From Natronorubrum sulfidifaciens JCM 14089 (lineage in GTDB: Archaea > Halobacteriota > Halobacteria > Halobacteriales > Natrialbaceae): a stretch of DNA of 43,249 bases. The translations under genes were made by a program, and so were the position numbers. The stretch spans positions 105,805 to 149,053 of the forward strand of contig NZ_AOHX01000045.1 of the NCBI RefSeq assembly GCF_000337735.1. Direction: 5' to 3'. Position 1 is the first letter of the stretch. Each line of letters opens with the position of its first letter. Shown one piece after another: positions 32,714 through 41,403 of the stretch. The notes under the pieces were generated by a model. The model did not search any database. It was not told the DNA's origin and was given only the letters and a program-made list of their open reading frames with translations.

Positions 32714-33706
32714 ATGGTAACGTTCCTCTCAGGGGGCACCGGAACGCCAAAGCTACTCGACGGTGCCGCCGCCGCGTTTTCGCCGGAGGAAACCACCGTC
32801 GTCGCCAACACGGGCGACGACATCGAACTCGGCGGGCTGTTCGTCTCGCCGGACGTCGACACGCTGCTCTTTCAGGGCGGTGGGGTGCTCGACCGCGAGA
32901 CGTGGTGGGGAATCGACGGCGACACGCATCGAACCAACACGGCGCTCGCCGATATCGCCGCCGCAGCCGGACTGCCCGAGGGGCCGCAGTATCTCCCCGA
33001 GGACAAACAGACTGCCGGCCGCGAGATTTCGAACTGGCGGCGCTTTTCGGGCACGGCCGAGTTCATGACGATCGGTGACCGCGACCGCGCCGTCCACATC
33101 ACGCGAACGAGCCTGCTCGATCAGGGGCTGACGCTGAGCGAGGCGACGGGACGACTCGCCGACGCCTTCGGCCTCGAGGTCGACCTGCTGCCGATGAGCG
33201 ACGACCCCGTCGCGAGCCTCATCCACACCGAAGATGGACTGATGCACTTCCAGGAGTACTGGGTCGCCCACCGGGGCGAACCGTCTGTCGAGACCGTCGA
33301 GTTCCGTGGGTCGTCGACCGCAGAGCCCGCACCGGGCGTGCTCGATGCCCTCGAGGACACCGTCGTAGTCGGTCCCTCGAACCCCGTGACGAGTATCGGC
33401 CCGATGTTGACGCTGCCGGGTGTGCCCGACACGCTCAGCCAGTCGACAGTCGTCGCCGTTTCGCCGTTTCTCGGCGACGACGCCTTCTCCGGCCCCGCCG
33501 GCGACCTCATGGCGGCGGTCGACGCGGAACCGGGCACCGAAGGGCTCGCGACTGCCTACCCCTTTGCCGACGCGTTCGTCATCGACGAAACCGATGACGC
33601 CACGCTCGACCGGCCGACAGTCCAGACGGACATCCGCATCGACGCACCAGAAGACGCCGCACGGGTCTCACGGGCAATCAAGGACGCAATCGACCTCGTC
33701 GACTGA
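32714..33706 (+). CDS. cofD: 2-phospho-L-lactate transferase (CofD)
   Basis: This 330-aa enzyme transfers the lactyl-phosphate moiety onto the 7,8-didemethyl-8-hydroxy-5-deazariboflavin precursor to form F420-0. Key sequences are [50 protein letters not shown] and [20 protein letters not shown]-like TTAAGTA lies about 27 bases before the start. Three genes follow in the same direction (Dus-like, CitG-like, DUF447), the first only four bases after its stop. Confidence 0.95.
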   Translation: MVTFLSGGTGTPKLLDGAAAAFSPEETTVVANTGDDIELGGLFVSPDVDTLLFQGGGVLDRETWWGIDGDTHRTNTALADIAAAAGLPEGPQYLPEDKQTAGREISNWRRFSGTAEFMTIGDRDRAVHITRTSLLDQGLTLSEATGRLADAFGLEVDLLPMSDDPVASLIHTEDGLMHFQEYWVAHRGEPSVETVEFRGSSTAEPAPGVLDALEDTVVVGPSNPVTSIGPMLTLPGVPDTLSQSTVVAVSPFLGDDAFSGPAGDLMAAVDAEPGTEGLATAYPFADAFVIDETDDATLDRPTVQTDIRIDAPEDAARVSRAIKDAIDLVD

Positions 33707-33709
33707 CGC

Positions 33710-34462
33710 ATGTTCAGTCCACCACTCGCACTCGCGAGTCTCAGCGGCGAAGCCGACGCCGACTGGGCCCGTGCCGGAGCCGACTACGCGGGCGCGGCGT
33801 TCCTCGGCGGCATCGCCATCGACGACGACTCGAGAGCGGCCGCCCGCGACCTCGTCGCCCGTGATCGCACCGAGTTCCTCCCCAACGATCCGCTCGCGTT
33901 CATCGACCGCGAACTCGCCGCCCTCGAGGACGTGCCCATCCAGCCCGCGTTCAACGTCCGGAGCGCGACGCCCGACCCGATCCCCGACGCGGCGCGGGTC
34001 TGCCGTGATCGGGACGCGTTGCTCGAGGTCAACGCCCACTGCAGACAGGACGAGCTGTGTGCCGTCGGCTGTGGCGAGATGCTGCTTCGAGATGCCGATC
34101 GACTCCGGGAGTACGTCACTCAGGCGGCCGAAACCGGCGCGACCGTCGGTGTGAAAGTTCGGGCGGAGGTCCCCGGGGTCGACCTGCCGGCGCTTGCACA
34201 GGGGCTCGAGGCCGCGGGCGCGGCGTTCGTCCACATCGACGCGATGGACAGCGAGTCGGTCGTCCGTGAGGTCGTCGACGCGACGGATCTCTTTGTCATC
34301 GCCAACAACGGCGTCCGTGACGCCGACACCGTCCGGGAGTACGTCGACTACGGTGCCGATGCGGTCAGCGTCGGTCGCCCCAGCGACAATCCGGACGTTT
34401 TAGCGCGCGTGCTCGCTGCCGTCGAGGAGGCGTACGGCCTCGAGTCGACACCGAGTCGGTAA
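33710..34462 (+). CDS. tRNA-dihydrouridine synthase-like TIM-barrel protein
   Basis: This 250-aa protein begins MFSPPLALASLSGEADADWA. It contains LLEVNAHCRQDELCAVGCGEMLLRD, in which the NxxC resembles the Dus active-site loop, GVKVRAEVPGVDLPALAQGLEAAGAAFVHIDAMD and the phosphate-loop-like DLFVIANNGVRD...GADAVSVGRP. It is shorter than standard Dus enzymes (about 320 aa) and lacks the C-terminal helical domain. Similar 'Dus-like' proteins accompany cofactor genes in archaea. Whether it reduces uridine in tRNA is not known. It starts four bases after cofD. Confidence 0.8.
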   Translation: MFSPPLALASLSGEADADWARAGADYAGAAFLGGIAIDDDSRAAARDLVARDRTEFLPNDPLAFIDRELAALEDVPIQPAFNVRSATPDPIPDAARVCRDRDALLEVNAHCRQDELCAVGCGEMLLRDADRLREYVTQAAETGATVGVKVRAEVPGVDLPALAQGLEAAGAAFVHIDAMDSESVVREVVDATDLFVIANNGVRDADTVREYVDYGADAVSVGRPSDNPDVLARVLAAVEEAYGLESTPSR

Positions 34463-34525
34463 CGGCCAGCCCGAGAGACTCACCGAAAGGACAGTCCTTA
34501 CATCACGCATCTCGTAGCGAATGCC

Positions 34526-35377
34526 ATGCGAACGCCGGCGCAAAACGCGGAACTGGCACTCTTACTCGAGGTCGCAGGCACGCCCAAACCGGGCAATGTC
34601 GACCGCCACCGCGACCTCGAGGGTCTGCGATTCGAACACTTTCTCGCGGGAACAGTCGGTGCCCGCGACGGCCTCGAACTGGCCGAAAACGGCAGTGCGG
34701 TCGGACCAGCGTTCGAGCGCGCGATCGAAGGCATGGCCGAACAGGGTGGTGGAAACACCCAGTTCGGGGCGCTGCTGTTGCTCGTCCCGCTGGTCCGGGC
34801 CGCCCGAAACGACCTCTCACAGCCGATCGTCGAGGCCGTCTGCGAGGAGACCACCGTCGCCGACGCCGCTGGCTTCTACCGCGCGTTCGACCACGTCGAC
34901 GTCTTCGTCGGCGAGCCACCCACGGAGATGGAACCGCTCGACGTCCGCCGCGGCAGCGACGCGATTCCCGCACTCGAGGACCGCAGCCTGACGCTGTTCG
35001 ACGTGATGGACCACAGCGTGCCGGGCGACGACGTGGCTCGCGAGTGGCTAACCGGGTTCGAACGATCGTTTACCGCCGCCGAACGCCTCGCCGACGCCGA
35101 CGGCCCGCTGACGGACCGCGCCGCGAGCGTCTTTCTCTCCTTGCTCGCCGACCGACCCGACACGCTCGTCGCGAACCGACGTGGCGAGGCCATCGCCAAA
35201 GAAGTGACCGAACGCGCGGGCGAGTTGGTCGAACGGAATGCCCTCGAGACCGACCGAGACGCCGTCGAGGCGTTCGCCGACGAACTCGTCGAGCGCGGGG
35301 TCAATCCCGGCACGACGGCAGACCTCACGGCGGCCGGGCTGTTCATCGCCCTCGAGCGCGAGGCGATTTCCGTATGA
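34526..35377 (+). CDS. CitG-like triphosphoribosyl-dephospho-CoA synthase family protein
   Basis: This 283-aa protein has the family motifs LLLEVAGTPKPGNVDRHRDLEGLRFEHFLAG and GGGNTQFGALLLLVPLVRAA, plus a conserved helical core. Classic CitG makes the prosthetic group of citrate lyase, but no citrate lyase genes are here. Archaea and C1-metabolising bacteria carry members near methanopterin or F420 genes (from memory). The stop overlaps the DUF447 start (ATGA), so the two proteins likely work together. Confidence 0.85.
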   Translation: MRTPAQNAELALLLEVAGTPKPGNVDRHRDLEGLRFEHFLAGTVGARDGLELAENGSAVGPAFERAIEGMAEQGGGNTQFGALLLLVPLVRAARNDLSQPIVEAVCEETTVADAAGFYRAFDHVDVFVGEPPTEMEPLDVRRGSDAIPALEDRSLTLFDVMDHSVPGDDVAREWLTGFERSFTAAERLADADGPLTDRAASVFLSLLADRPDTLVANRRGEAIAKEVTERAGELVERNALETDRDAVEAFADELVERGVNPGTTADLTAAGLFIALEREAISV

Positions 35378-35994
35378 GCGCCGACCGTGGGCACGACGAT
35401 GACGGCGAGACAGCCGACACCGCCGACTGGCCGGTCTCGCTGTCGGGCGTCACCGAATCCATCGTGACGACGCTCGGGCCGAACGGCCTGTGGAACGCCG
35501 CGCCGCTGGGGCTGTTCGCCGACGGCGACGGCGACGGACCCATCACCGCGCGAACGTGGGGGAAAACCCGTACTCGAGGCAACTTCCACCGACAGGGCGA
35601 GGGCTACGTCCAGTTCGTCGACGACCCCGTCGTTTTCGCCGACGCCGCACTCTCGATCGTCGAAGGCGAGGAGCCGATCCTCGAGTCCGCGAACGCGTGG
35701 ACTCGAGTCACCGTCGAGTCGCTCGAGTCGGGCACCGACGACGGAACTGACTGGGAGCGGTGGGCGCTGCACCCCGTCGACGCCGAGATCCGCCGCGAGC
35801 GCGTGCCGACGATCGACCGCGGCTTCGGGGCCGTCATCGAGGCCACCGTCGCCGCCTCGCGCCTCGGCGTTGCAGGCTACGACGACGCCGACCTTCGTGA
35901 GCGCCTCGAGTACTGCGCGTCGGTCGTCGACCGCGCCGGGAGTCCGCGCGAGCGCAAGGCGCTCGAGCGCGTGCGCGAACACTCGAACTGGTGA
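35374..35994 (+). CDS. DUF447 family protein, split-barrel flavin-binding fold
   Basis: This 206-aa protein contains VSLSGVTESIVTTLGPNGLWNAAPLGL, ITARTWGKTRTRGNFHRQGEGYVQFVDDP and an acidic first 20 residues. DUF447 proteins (PF04289) have an FMN-binding split-barrel-like fold and occur in archaea and methylotrophs. The reaction is unknown. The ATG at 35374 overlaps the CitG-like stop. Its own TGA forms GTGA with an alternative start of the next gene, but I favour a later start there. Confidence 0.88.
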   Translation: MSADRGHDDDGETADTADWPVSLSGVTESIVTTLGPNGLWNAAPLGLFADGDGDGPITARTWGKTRTRGNFHRQGEGYVQFVDDPVVFADAALSIVEGEEPILESANAWTRVTVESLESGTDDGTDWERWALHPVDAEIRRERVPTIDRGFGAVIEATVAASRLGVAGYDDADLRERLEYCASVVDRAGSPRERKALERVREHSNW

Positions 35995-36074
35995 GCCCGG
36001 AACCGAACGCAACAGCCCCTGTCCTCGGCCGCGCCCGCAGGTTTATGAGGAAAGCCGCGGCCAAGCGAGGGCAC

Positions 36075-37058
36075 ATGGTACTTCACTTTAGACAGGCGAC
36101 AGGCGTCTACGGGAAAACGCTCCCGTTCGTCCTGCTCAGAATCGGCGTCGGCTTGCTGCTTGGCATCGTTTCAGTCCTCTACTTCGGGACCGTCCTCTGG
36201 ATCGGCCACCGGTTTCTCGAGGCCGGGACGATCTCCGGCTGGATCGCAGCGATCGGATTGCTCATCGCGGTCGGCCTGTTCGTCTGGGGCTGGCGGCTGT
36301 TCAGCCGGTACGTGCTGTATCTGGTCAAAGCGGCCCACATCGCCGTGATCGCCCACATCATCGACACTGGAGAGGTGCCGTCGAATCAGCTCCAGTACGG
36401 TAAAACACAGGTGACGGACCGCTTTGCGGAGGCGAGCGCACTCTTTGCCGTCGATCAGGTCGTCAAAGCCGTCGTCAAACAGTTCAACAGCAGCGTCGTC
36501 TCGTTCTCGCGGCTGTTCGGCACCGTCCCGAGCCTAAAAAAGCTGATTCGACTCGTCGGCAAGGCACTCGCGATCGCAGCTAGCTACATCGACGAAGCGA
36601 TCATCGCCCACATGTTCATCACCGACGACGACAACCCGTGGCGCTCGGCTCGAGATGGTGTCGTCCTCTACGGGAAAACCTGGAAGCCAGTGCTTGGTTC
36701 GACCATGCTGATCGTGCTCGGCCTGTACGCTGCGGCCTTTATCGTCTTGCTGGCGTTGACGCCGATCGCGAGCGTTCTCAGCGGCCTTTCGGCGACAGTC
36801 GAAATCGCCGGCTGGATTGTCGTTGGCGGCGTGTTCCTTACCGTCTACACCGGCGTCCTCAAGCCGTGGGTAAAAACCGTCGTGATCACGACGTTTCTCG
36901 TGGAATCTCGATCGCAGACGCCCGATAGCGAGACGATCGATCGAATCGCTGACCGATCCGATCGGTTTCAGGAACTCATCGACAACGCCGACGACGAGAC
37001 GCCGGTCGAACAGTCCCAGCGAACGAACAATCGTCTCACAGTTGACGGACGTCTCTGA
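36075..37058 (+). CDS. Conserved haloarchaeal membrane protein
   Basis: This 327-aa protein has at least five hydrophobic segments (LLRIGVGLLLGIVSVLYFGTV, AAIGLLIAVGLFVWGW, SYIDEAIIAHMF region, STMLIVLGLYAAAFIVLLAL and WIVVGGVFLTVYTGVL) and a soluble acidic C terminus. The ATG at 36075 is preferred: GTTTATGAG about 34 bases upstream looks like its own TATA box. An in-frame GTG at 35991 overlapping the DUF447 stop (GTGA) is the alternative. No family name is recognised. Confidence 0.75.
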   Translation: MVLHFRQATGVYGKTLPFVLLRIGVGLLLGIVSVLYFGTVLWIGHRFLEAGTISGWIAAIGLLIAVGLFVWGWRLFSRYVLYLVKAAHIAVIAHIIDTGEVPSNQLQYGKTQVTDRFAEASALFAVDQVVKAVVKQFNSSVVSFSRLFGTVPSLKKLIRLVGKALAIAASYIDEAIIAHMFITDDDNPWRSARDGVVLYGKTWKPVLGSTMLIVLGLYAAAFIVLLALTPIASVLSGLSATVEIAGWIVVGGVFLTVYTGVLKPWVKTVVITTFLVESRSQTPDSETIDRIADRSDRFQELIDNADDETPVEQSQRTNNRLTVDGRL

Positions 37059-37149
37059 TCGACACGGCCCGAATCGGAGTCGACACTGGCAGACTCTTCC
37101 GTAGCGCCGAAGAGAAGGCATTAAAAGCCTCTGGACGGAATCATCCTGT

Positions 37150-37341
37150 ATGGCAATCAAACCGGCCTACGTCAAGAAGACCGGGAACCTCCTGTTGGAA
37201 CGGTACCCGGACGCGTTCACGACCGATTTCGAACAGAACAAAGACAGCGTCACGAAGCTCACCACCGTCGAGTCCAAAGGCGTCCGCAACCGCATCGCGG
37301 GCTACGTCACTCGCAAGAAGAGCGCCCAGGTCCCTGCGTAA
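37150..37341 (+). CDS. rps17e: 30S ribosomal protein S17e
   Basis: This 63-aa basic protein, [20 protein letters not shown] with [18 protein letters not shown], is an S17e of the small subunit as found in archaea and eukaryotes. CATTAAAAGCC about 30 bases upstream is the TATA box. rps17e next to asd is a familiar archaeal arrangement (from memory). Its codon usage fits a highly expressed gene. Confidence 0.95.
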   Translation: MAIKPAYVKKTGNLLLERYPDAFTTDFEQNKDSVTKLTTVESKGVRNRIAGYVTRKKSAQVPA

Positions 37342-37443
37342 GCACCTTTCTGCCCCGAGTTCGACAAGCGTGTGAGCCGACGGCTTTGCGGTTCGGTACT
37401 GTGTCCACGAGCAGCGAAAAGGAAGCGGGGGCGTTACAGAACG

Positions 37444-37695
37444 TCAGTGGTCGAACCCGGGCTCCATGTAGAACGCGACGACGAGTGCGACGGTGCCGAG
37501 GAATCCCGCGAGCATGAGGCCGGCCGACCCGGAGATGATGTTTAACTCGGTTCCGAGGAGTGTCGCCTCCTGATACCCCATCCAGCCGACGGCGACTGCA
37601 GCGAGAAAGCTGAGTGCCGAAAGCACTGCGGCACCAGTCTGAAATCGAGTTTCGAACGGCCCGACACCGCTCGAGGTTGCAGTCGAGTTCGTCAT
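37444..37695 (-). CDS. 83-aa small membrane protein
   Basis: Two hydrophobic helices (AAVLSALSFLAAVAVGWMGY and GSAGLMLAGFLGTVALVVAFYM) follow a Ser/Thr-rich start, and the protein ends EPGFDH. The ATG at 37695 is preferred to the GTG at 37704. It lies between rps17e and asd on the opposite strand. The function is unknown. Confidence 0.65.
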   Translation of the reverse strand: MTNSTATSSGVGPFETRFQTGAAVLSALSFLAAVAVGWMGYQEATLLGTELNIISGSAGLMLAGFLGTVALVVAFYMEPGFDH

Positions 37696-37932
37696 CGGGA
37701 CCACCCCGCGTCCGACTCGAGTCGAACGTGTTGTGCGTACATCGACCGATAGATTTCACTCCGATTTCTTAACCGCTTCTATACGCACCAGCCAAGAAGA
37801 GCGACACCACGTCGTTCAAACCGTTGTACGGCCGGAAATCGACTCGCACGGAGCGTGTTCAGTCAGGTTAGACACGGAGACGAGCGACGGAAACCCAAAC
37901 GGTTTTGCGCTCGCAACTCCGACTCCCGGAAA

Positions 37933-38967
37933 ATGGCAGTACGAGTTGGCGTTCTCGGTGCGACCGGTGCCGTTGGACAGCGACTGATTCAACTTCTCGA
38001 CCCCCACCCGGAGTTCGAGATTGCAGCATTGACCGCAAGCGAATCGAGTGCCGGCAAGACCTACCGGCAGGCCGCCAAATGGCGCGCCGACAGTCCGATC
38101 CCGGACGACGTCGCGGCGATGACCGTCTCCGCGACCGACCCCGACGAGGTCCCCAGCGACGTCGACTTGCTGTTCTCGTCGCTTCCCTCGAGCGTCGGCG
38201 AAGCCGTCGAGTCGGCGTTCTGTGAGGCCGGCTACGTCGTCTCCTCGAACTCCTCGAACGGGCGGATGGACGACGACATCCCACTCGTCATCCCGGAGGT
38301 CAACGCAGACCACATCGACCTGCTCGAGGTCCAGCGCGACGAGCGTGGTTGGGATGGCGCAATGGTGAAAAACCCCAACTGCTCGACGATTACGTTCGTG
38401 CCGACGCTGGCCGCCCTCGAGGAGTACGGTCTCGAGACGGTCCACGTCGCAACCCTGCAGGCCGTCTCCGGTGCCGGCTACGACGGCGTCACCTCGATGG
38501 AGATCATCGACAACGCGATCCCGCACATCGGCGGCGAAGAAGACAAACTCGAGACCGAATCGAAAAAGCTGCTGGGCAGTTTCGACGGCGCAGAACTGAC
38601 GCTCAACGACGTCGAGGTCGGCGCATCCTGTAACCGCATCCCGACGATCGACGGCCACTTAGAGAACGTCTTCGTCGAGACCGCAGAGGAACTCTCCCCA
38701 GCGGGGGCAGCCGAGGCCATGCGCGAATACCCATCGGCCGACCTGCACTCCTCGCCTGACCAGCTGATCGAGGTCTTCGAAGACCCCGAACGACCACAGC
38801 CACGCCTCGACCGCACCCTCGGCAACGGGATGTCGATCTCTGCCGGCGGCATCCGCGAGTCGACGTTCGGGCTGCAGTACAACTGTCTCGCCCACAACAC
38901 GATGCGCGGTGCAGCCGGCGCCAGCGTGCTTAACGGCGAACTGCTGCTCGAGAACGGCTACCTCTAG
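37933..38967 (+). CDS. asd: Aspartate-semialdehyde dehydrogenase
   Basis: This 344-aa NADP enzyme reduces aspartyl phosphate to aspartate semialdehyde, feeding threonine, methionine and lysine synthesis. VGVLGATGAVGQRLIQLL binds the nucleotide. KNPNCSTI holds the catalytic Cys150, and the GASCNRIPTIDGHLENVFVE region carries substrate-binding residues. It uses the archaeal/fungal-type sequence pattern. The start at 37933 (MAVRVGVLGA) removes an unlikely basic N-terminal extension of 26 residues. Confidence 0.95.
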   Translation: MAVRVGVLGATGAVGQRLIQLLDPHPEFEIAALTASESSAGKTYRQAAKWRADSPIPDDVAAMTVSATDPDEVPSDVDLLFSSLPSSVGEAVESAFCEAGYVVSSNSSNGRMDDDIPLVIPEVNADHIDLLEVQRDERGWDGAMVKNPNCSTITFVPTLAALEEYGLETVHVATLQAVSGAGYDGVTSMEIIDNAIPHIGGEEDKLETESKKLLGSFDGAELTLNDVEVGASCNRIPTIDGHLENVFVETAEELSPAGAAEAMREYPSADLHSSPDQLIEVFEDPERPQPRLDRTLGNGMSISAGGIRESTFGLQYNCLAHNTMRGAAGASVLNGELLLENGYL

Positions 38968-39130
38968 ACCCCTCGATCGACCCGCGGGTGAACGATCGAC
39001 TCGAGAATCCGCGGAGACGGCACACTCCACGTCTGGACGCGTCCAGACGACGATCTCGTTTTTCGAGTCAGCGAATCGATCCTGTACACGTTGGCAGCGT
39101 ATACAACCGTGTTCGATCCCAAGCGAGGGT

Positions 39131-39502
39131 ATGTTGCCACTCGTCTCCGAGCCTGAATCCCTCTCGACCCTGCAGTCGACGCCCGCCACTGAGACGGACC
39201 CAGCGACCGATCTGCTCGCCGATCAGCAACGCCGAACTGTCCTCGAGTATCTCGTCGAACACGACCGACCGGTCTCGCTAGTCGAGCTCGCAGAGTACGT
39301 CACACTCGAGCAACGAGGGCACCCAAGCGGCGCACTCGCCGCGACCGGTGACGCCCTACTGGGGACGCGCAGACGCGTTCAGCTCTCGCTTCGACACGTT
39401 CACCTCCCGGCGTTAGCGGCGGCCGACGCCATCGATTTCGATGTCGACACGAACACCATCTCGCTGCGGGAGATTGGAGCCGAGTTGCTCATCCGACGCT
39501 GA
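39131..39502 (+). CDS. DUF7344-type winged-helix regulator
   Basis: This 123-aa protein has TDLLADQQRRTVLEYLVEHDRPVSLVELAEYV, the helix-turn-helix pattern of haloarchaeal DUF7344, then RRRVQLSLRHVHLPALAAADAIDFDVDTNTISL, which forms the wing. The family probably binds DNA. The stop TGA at 39500-39502 lies in the left arm of hairpin copy D. A GTATAC TATA candidate lies about 30 bases upstream of the ATG. Confidence 0.8.
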   Translation: MLPLVSEPESLSTLQSTPATETDPATDLLADQQRRTVLEYLVEHDRPVSLVELAEYVTLEQRGHPSGALAATGDALLGTRRRVQLSLRHVHLPALAAADAIDFDVDTNTISLREIGAELLIRR

Positions 39503-39581
39503 GACTGTTGTAACGATGTCCCGTGGATCGACAGCCACGGATCGGCGATGAGCGGCAAATAGTTACAGCAATCCGTCTCAG
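39499..39581. repeat. Hairpin repeat, copy D, between convergent genes
   Basis: CTGAGACTGTTGTAAC (39499-39514) and GTTACAGCAATCCGTCTCAG (39562-39581) are imperfect inverted ends, and CCGTGG/CCACGG (39521-39526 and 39535-39540) forms an inner stem. The TGA stops of both flanking convergent genes lie within its two ends, so it is a likely bidirectional terminator. Confidence 0.6.
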
Positions 39582-40006
39582 TCGTCGTGGGGCAGGGCAA
39601 CGACCGGAACAGACGCTTCAGTAATGAGACGCTGTGCGACGTTGCCGGTGAGCAGTTGCACGAGCTGACTCCCCTCACGCGGGATGAAGGCAACGGCGTC
39701 AGCGTTTCTGTCTGCCGCCTCGGAAAAGATCCGCTCGACGACATCGGTCCCGTAGAGCACATCCGTTTCAATCGTCGTCTCAGTCGACTCGAGTGCCCGT
39801 CGTGCACGGTCGAAGATTTCATCGGCGTACTCCTCACGCCGTTCCATCGGAGCTTTATCAGGCACGCCACCGCCTTTCTCGATCACGTTGACGACGACAA
39901 CCGTACTGTGTGGCCCGAGATGCGGTTTGAGCGCTGCAGCCGTCCGTTCGCCGTCGTCGGGGTCAGCCGCGGGAACGATGACCGTTCCGTCGAACGAAAG
40001 CGTCAT
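39578..40006 (-). CDS. Universal stress protein (UspA family)
   Basis: This is a 142-aa protein. VIVPAADPDDGERTAAALKP opens the fold, VVVVNVIEKGGG and DVLYGTDVVERIFSEAADRNADAVAFIPREGS follow. It ends SQLVQLLTGNVAQRLITEASVPVVALP, where the ATP-site GxxGxxG pattern is only partly kept. It may bind nucleotide weakly and act in stress response. The stop lies at the edge of hairpin copy D. Confidence 0.85.
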   Translation of the reverse strand: MTLSFDGTVIVPAADPDDGERTAAALKPHLGPHSTVVVVNVIEKGGGVPDKAPMERREEYADEIFDRARRALESTETTIETDVLYGTDVVERIFSEAADRNADAVAFIPREGSQLVQLLTGNVAQRLITEASVPVVALPHDD

Positions 40007-40154
40007 CGTCGCTCCCCCACGTGTGTCGCCGTCCGATCACGAACACACAGCCGAACACAACCGAGCAGCGCTGATCGTTCCATACCCCGGCTTCGTGCTA
40101 TCGCATAAAAAAGCTGCAGTTCTCGATGACCGACCCGTCATCGAGATGGTGCGT

Positions 40155-41132
40155 TCACGGCATCACCTGATTCTCGAGCGTTGCGCTCGGGTCATCGGCG
40201 ACCCGACGAACGTTTTCGGCGACGATGTCGGCGAGTCGCTCGTAGTACTTCGGCGTGTGTCCCGCATTGTGGGGTGTGATCTGGACGTTCTCGAAGGTCC
40301 ACAGCGGATGGTCTTCTGGCAGTGGTTCGGGATCGGTAACGTCCAACGACGCACCACGGATCCAGTTCGAGCGCAGCGCGTCGACAAGCGCGTCGGTGTC
40401 GACGACCGGCCCGCGGGCGATATTGATGAGGACGGCATCAGGATCGATCGTCACGAACGCCTCGTGGTCGACCAGGCCACGCGTCGTCTCCGTAAGCGGG
40501 CAGGCAAGGACGAGATAGTCGGTCCGAGCCAGTGTCTCGTCGAACGCCTCCCCGTCGAAGCCGAGTACCTCGTCCGTCGGGCCGCCTTTCTCCGGGGAGT
40601 AGCGGACGCCGATCGTCTCGACGCCGAACGGCTCGAGTCGCTCACAAACTGCCTGTCCGATCGCCCCTAACCCAACAATCGTCACCGTCGATCCCTGTAG
40701 CTCGTGGGCCTTATAGTGGCGCCACTCCCGCCGACGCTGCTGGCGCGCACCGACGTGAAAGCAGCGCGCAAACCGAAGAATCGCCCCGAGAACATGTTCG
40801 CCGATGTTCGGGCCGTGTACGCCCGATGCGTTCGTGACCGTGACGTGTCGCTGCTCGAGTGTGTCGAGCGGGAGATGACCAGTCCCTGCGTAGGCACATG
40901 CGAACACCTCGAGGTTCGCCGCCGCAGAGAGCAGGTCCTCGTCGAGAGTCATGCCGGTGACAAAACGCGCATTCTCGATTGCCGCACGCTCTTGGGCGGG
41001 TGTGCGCGCGAGTTCAACCGTCGTGTTCGGCAGTCGCTCCCGGATCGCAGCCGCGTACTGCTCGACTGGCATCCCGTGCGTTCCGTTCCGAAGGACGAGG
41101 ACATCCGGCGTCTCTGTCTCAGCGTCAGTCAT
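40155..41132 (-). CDS. D-2-hydroxyacid dehydrogenase
   Basis: This 325-aa NAD(P)-dependent enzyme has VTNASGVHGPNIGEHVLGAIL, the nucleotide-binding TVTIVGLGAIGQAVCERL, RTDYLVLACPLTETTRGLVDHEAF, NIARGPVVDTDALVDALRS (Arg), DVTDPEPLPEDHPLW (Glu) and ITPHNAGHT (His). These are the catalytic triad and cofactor parts of the 2-hydroxyacid dehydrogenase family. The substrate is a 2-ketoacid. The ATG at 41132 is chosen; the longer frame runs toward the repeat copy C. Confidence 0.93.
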   Translation of the reverse strand: MTDAETETPDVLVLRNGTHGMPVEQYAAAIRERLPNTTVELARTPAQERAAIENARFVTGMTLDEDLLSAAANLEVFACAYAGTGHLPLDTLEQRHVTVTNASGVHGPNIGEHVLGAILRFARCFHVGARQQRRREWRHYKAHELQGSTVTIVGLGAIGQAVCERLEPFGVETIGVRYSPEKGGPTDEVLGFDGEAFDETLARTDYLVLACPLTETTRGLVDHEAFVTIDPDAVLINIARGPVVDTDALVDALRSNWIRGASLDVTDPEPLPEDHPLWTFENVQITPHNAGHTPKYYERLADIVAENVRRVADDPSATLENQVMP

Positions 41133-41196
41133 GTACACTCCCTCGGACGGTGCCATCAAAAGGGTTCGTCTCTCAGCCGCCTTCGGGGGAGCCATT

Positions 41197-41261
41197 CAGA
41201 CGGTCTGCTGTCCCGATCGAGGTCGGAACTCGGCGGGCCGTGCCGACAGCAGTCCGTCTCA
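41197..41261. repeat. Dispersed hairpin repeat, copy C (opposite orientation)
   Basis: CAGACGGTCTGCTGTC (41197-41212) and the complement of ACGGACTGCTGTCGGCACGG (41257 leftward) are inverted ends. The 27-base arm at 41231-41257 is identical to that of copy A. It lies between divergent dehydrogenase and reductase genes. Confidence 0.8.
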
Positions 41262-41403
41262 AAAGCGACACGCCTATGAGTCGTGTGATTAGACTGGTTC
41301 GAATCACGAGCAGACCGTGACCTGCAACTCGACGGCACCGTCGACTGTGTTTCTGACACGAATTTCACGCAGTTTAATACGGGTGACAGACTCCCAATGG
41401 AGT

